From Acidimicrobiia bacterium (GTDB lineage Bacteria; Actinomycetota; Acidimicrobiia; Acidimicrobiales; Poriferisodalaceae), in assembly GCA_026983855.1 (NCBI GenBank), contig JALSTE010000773.1, positions 1-7,085 on the forward strand: a DNA stretch of 7,085 nt, written 5' to 3'. Every line of letters starts with the position of its first letter. The first letter of the stretch is position 1. A model generated the notes under the pieces. That model was not told the origin of the DNA. It was given only the letters and a program-made list of their open reading frames with translations, and searched no databases. Below are positions 5,517 through 7,085 of the stretch, piece by piece. Position numbers and translations under genes: made by a program.

Positions 5517-6668
5517 ATGAAGAAGTCCACCACAGCGCTGCACCGGGGTCTGCCGACCGGATCCGGAGGACCGTTCATGTCCGGGCCGGTGTTCGCCTCC
5601 GCCTATCACCTCTCCGGCGACCCCGGGCCGGCCCCCCACGCCTACGCCCGCTCGACCAATCCCACGTGGACCCATCTGGAGGAGGCCCTGGGCGCCCTCG
5701 AGGGAGGTCGGGCCCGGGTCTTTCCGTCGGGGATGGCCGCCATCTCCGCCGTTCTGACTGTATTGCTGGAACCCGGCCCGCTGGAACCGGACCCGCTGGA
5801 ACCGGGCCCGCTTGAAGCAGGGATGAGCCTCGTGCTCCCCTCCGACGGCTATCCCCTGACCCGGGAACTGGCCCACACCCATCTCGCACCCCGGGGCATT
5901 GACGTCATCGAACTCCCGACGGCGGGGCTGGAAGGTGCGGACCTCCCCGAGAATCTCGGTCTTCTCTGGCTGGAGACTCCGTCCAATCCAATGCTCGATG
6001 TCTGTGACATCGAGGCCCTGGCCGCCCGGGCTCACGCCGCCGGGGCGCTGGTGGTGGTCGACAACACCACCGCCACGCCGTACCTCCAGTCCCCCCTGGA
6101 ACTCGGGGCCGACGTGTCGGTGTCGAGCGACACGAAGGCGGTGAGTGGTCACAGTGACGTACTCCTGGGTCATGTCGCCACCCGCAGTGACGAGGTCCTG
6201 GACGCGGTCACCCGCTGGCGAACCCTCAACGGCGCCATTCCGGGACCCATGGAGACCTGGTTGGCCCACCGGGGTCTCTTGACCATCGGGGTCCGGGTGG
6301 ACCGGCAGGTGGAGACGGCGGGACTGGTCGTGAGACTGCTGGTGGGCCACCCCGCCGTGCACGAGGTCCACTATCCCGGACTGGCGGGGGAGCACGCCGC
6401 CGGTCTGGTCCGCCGGCAGATGGCCGCACCCGGGTTCCTGATCGGATTCACCCTCGCTGACGCCGAGGCGGCCCGGCGGTTCCTGGAGCGGACGTGCCTG
6501 GTGTACGAGGCCACCAGTTTCGGTGGTGTCCACACCAGCGCCGAGCGCCGGGCCCGTTGGGGTACCGATGAAGTACCCGAGGGTTTCATACGACTGAGCG
6601 TGGGCCTGGAGCACCCCGACGATCTACTGGCCGATCTCCGTGGGGCCCTCGACGCCATCGGCGATTGA
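5517..6668 (+). CDS. Cystathionine gamma-lyase (Cys/Met metabolism PLP-dependent enzyme)
   Basis: A 383-residue fold-type I PLP enzyme, expected to split cystathionine into cysteine, 2-oxobutyrate and ammonia in the cytoplasm (reverse transsulfuration). Seen in order: Y-A-R-S-T-N-P-T (43-50, phosphate-binding Tyr/Arg of the neighbouring subunit), P-S-G-M-A-A (70-75, cofactor phosphate loop), L-E-T-P-S-N-P (152-158), V-D-N-T (D182, pairs with the pyridine nitrogen), S-D-T-K (K207, Schiff-base lysine) followed by S-G-H-S-D, and near the C-terminus E-A-T-S-F-G-G-V-H-T, then F-I-R-L-S-V-G-L-E with the substrate-carboxylate arginine. The S-D-T-K variant and the G-P-V-F-A start resemble the cystathionine gamma-lyases of Actinomycetota rather than MetB. 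Length is normal despite an inserted L-E-P-G-P repeat at residues 84-98. Cystathionine gamma-synthase or a related gamma-elimination enzyme cannot be excluded by sequence alone. Confidence 0.87.
   Translation: MKKSTTALHRGLPTGSGGPFMSGPVFASAYHLSGDPGPAPHAYARSTNPTWTHLEEALGALEGGRARVFPSGMAAISAVLTVLLEPGPLEPDPLEPGPLEAGMSLVLPSDGYPLTRELAHTHLAPRGIDVIELPTAGLEGADLPENLGLLWLETPSNPMLDVCDIEALAARAHAAGALVVVDNTTATPYLQSPLELGADVSVSSDTKAVSGHSDVLLGHVATRSDEVLDAVTRWRTLNGAIPGPMETWLAHRGLLTIGVRVDRQVETAGLVVRLLVGHPAVHEVHYPGLAGEHAAGLVRRQMAAPGFLIGFTLADAEAARRFLERTCLVYEATSFGGVHTSAERRARWGTDEVPEGFIRLSVGLEHPDDLLADLRGALDAIGD
5766..5810 (+). repeat. In-frame 15-bp tandem repeat inside the cystathionine gamma-lyase gene
   Basis: Three consecutive 15-base units, CTGGAACC-N-G-R-CCCG in pattern, encode L-E-P-G-P, L-E-P-D-P, L-E-P-G-P (residues 84-98). 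A degenerate fourth start, L-E-A-G (5811-5822), follows. Units 1 and 3 differ at one base. In relatives this place is a single short turn (L-x-P-G-D type) between a helix and the V-L-P-S-D-G-Y strand, so two or three copies look like slippage expansion. Confidence 0.85.
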
Positions 6669-6669
6669 T

Positions 6670-6701
6670 GGTCCGGGGCCCCTACGGGAGGACTCCGGAC
6701 C
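6670..6701 (+). terminator. GC-rich inverted repeat after the cystathionine gamma-lyase gene
   Basis: GGTCCGG (6670-6676) and CCGGACC (6695-6701) form a perfect 7-bp stem enclosing 18 bases. It starts 2 bases after the stop codon. No T-run follows, so if it terminates transcription it is an atypical GC-rich terminator. Confidence 0.35.
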
Positions 6702-6738
6702 CGAGACCCGGTGACACCCTCCATGGCTCCATGACCCT

Positions 6739-6755
6739 CTCCACGGGAGGTGGAG
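6739..6755. terminator. Hairpin in the convergent intergenic region
   Basis: CTCCAC (6739-6744) and GTGGAG (6750-6755) pair perfectly around the loop GGGAG. It sits between the convergent cystathionine gamma-lyase and VOC genes, 28 bases past the VOC stop, where a bidirectional terminator would be expected. It lacks T-runs on either side. Confidence 0.35.
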
Positions 6756-6782
6756 GAACCCAACGGTGGCCCGTGGGCGGAA

Positions 6783-7085
6783 TCAGGAGGTGTACTCAGC
6801 CACCTCGATCTCGCAACCGTCGGGATCGTGGAAGTAGAACCGGCGACCGGGAGGTGTCTCGTTGTCGGAGATGGCCATCCCCCGCTCGGCCACCCGGCGT
6901 CGTATCTCCTCGAAACGGCCGCTCCCGGCTTCCACCACCAGTCCGAAGTGGTTGAATCCCCGTTCGTAGTAGTCGTCGGGGGGAGGGTCCCCCTGGCCGC
7001 TCCGGCCCTCGAAGAGCGCCAGGTAGTAGTCATCGCCTCCGACGTGCACCTGGCGCATTCCGAATTCATTCTCACCCGACCAGCG
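6783..7085 (-). CDS. VOC family (glyoxalase/bleomycin-resistance/dioxygenase fold) protein, C-terminal part
   Basis: The frame is open to the right edge, giving 100 residues to the TGA at 6785-6783. About 25-40 N-terminal residues, including the first metal ligand, lie outside the window, so the internal ATG at 7058 is not the start. Visible are the end of the first beta-alpha-beta-beta-beta unit (V-H-V-G-G-D-D-Y-Y-L-A-L-F-E-G, with the glutamate in the usual ligand position), then G-F-N-H-F-G-L-V-V (the histidine ligand opening the second unit), a helix F-E-E-I-R-R-R-V-A-E-R-G, and F-Y-F-H-D-P-D-G-C-E-I-E-V-A-E-Y (second-unit glutamate). The strand pattern and ligands fit a metal-binding VOC protein. 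The reaction (glyoxalase, dioxygenase or resistance binding) is not decided. It is convergent with the cystathionine gamma-lyase gene. Confidence 0.85.
   Translation of the reverse strand, partial: RWSGENEFGMRQVHVGGDDYYLALFEGRSGQGDPPPDDYYERGFNHFGLVVEAGSGRFEEIRRRVAERGMAISDNETPPGRRFYFHDPDGCEIEVAEYTS

Noticed and set aside
5202..6614. A long minus-strand open frame opposite the cystathionine gamma-lyase gene
   Set aside because: It is low-complexity and without motifs, while the plus strand encodes a complete PLP enzyme.
1..7085. CRISPR arrays, tRNA or rRNA genes, insertion sequences, attachment sites
   Set aside because: No regularly spaced direct repeats, cloverleaf-like segment, transposase or terminal inverted repeat was seen on either strand by eye.

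Overview
The window is strongly G+C-rich DNA. Third codon positions are mostly G or C, GTG and probably TTG are used as starts, and several genes have a -10-like box about 7 bases before the ATG, as in leaderless transcription. Together with protein styles typical of Actinomycetota (an actinobacterial-type cystathionine gamma-lyase and a CHAD protein), this suggests a high-GC actinobacterium, possibly an Acidimicrobiia-like environmental lineage. The phylum is inferred from style, not from a marker gene.

Layout: (1) 1-255, minus: the N-terminal end of a thiamine-diphosphate enzyme of the acetolactate synthase/benzoylformate decarboxylase type, running off the left edge. (2) 256-555: about 300 bases without a convincing gene. 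It holds a small hairpin and a possible 24-codon leader frame touching the TPP-enzyme start. (3) 556-1584, minus: one tandem AhpD/CMD-like gene interrupted in frame by a single TGA. (4) 1585-1667: a short divergent promoter region. (5) 1668-5346, plus: a Bcr/CflA-type MFS exporter, a CHAD-domain protein and an M20 metallopeptidase. (6) 5347-5516: intergenic DNA with small inverted repeats. (7) 5517-6668, plus: a cystathionine gamma-lyase carrying an unusual 15-bp tandem repeat. (8) 6669-6782: a convergent intergenic region with two hairpins. (9) 6783-7085, minus: the C-terminal part of a VOC/glyoxalase-like protein running off the right edge.

The main discovery is in region 3. Taken at face value, the TGA at 900-898 splits the locus into a 228-aa and a 108-aa protein. 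The TGA lies where AhpD-like proteins carry the second cysteine of their redox pair (N-E-C-F-Y-[TGA]-A-T-S-H). The frame continues without another stop for 113 codons of family-like sequence. A hairpin of the right size, spacing and loop composition for a bacterial SECIS element lies just downstream. I read it as a 342-residue selenoprotein with a CxxU active site plus a second, all-cysteine CxxC in its N-terminal half. No Sec machinery gene (selA, selB, selC, selD) is in the window, so this remains an inference.

The genes do not form one obvious pathway. Redox/peroxide defence (AhpD-like), drug or metabolite export (MFS), polyphosphate-associated CHAD, amide/peptide hydrolysis (M20) and sulfur amino acid turnover (CGL) sit side by side. 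The exporter and CHAD gene are close enough (30 bases) to be cotranscribed. The M20 gene appears to have its own promoter.
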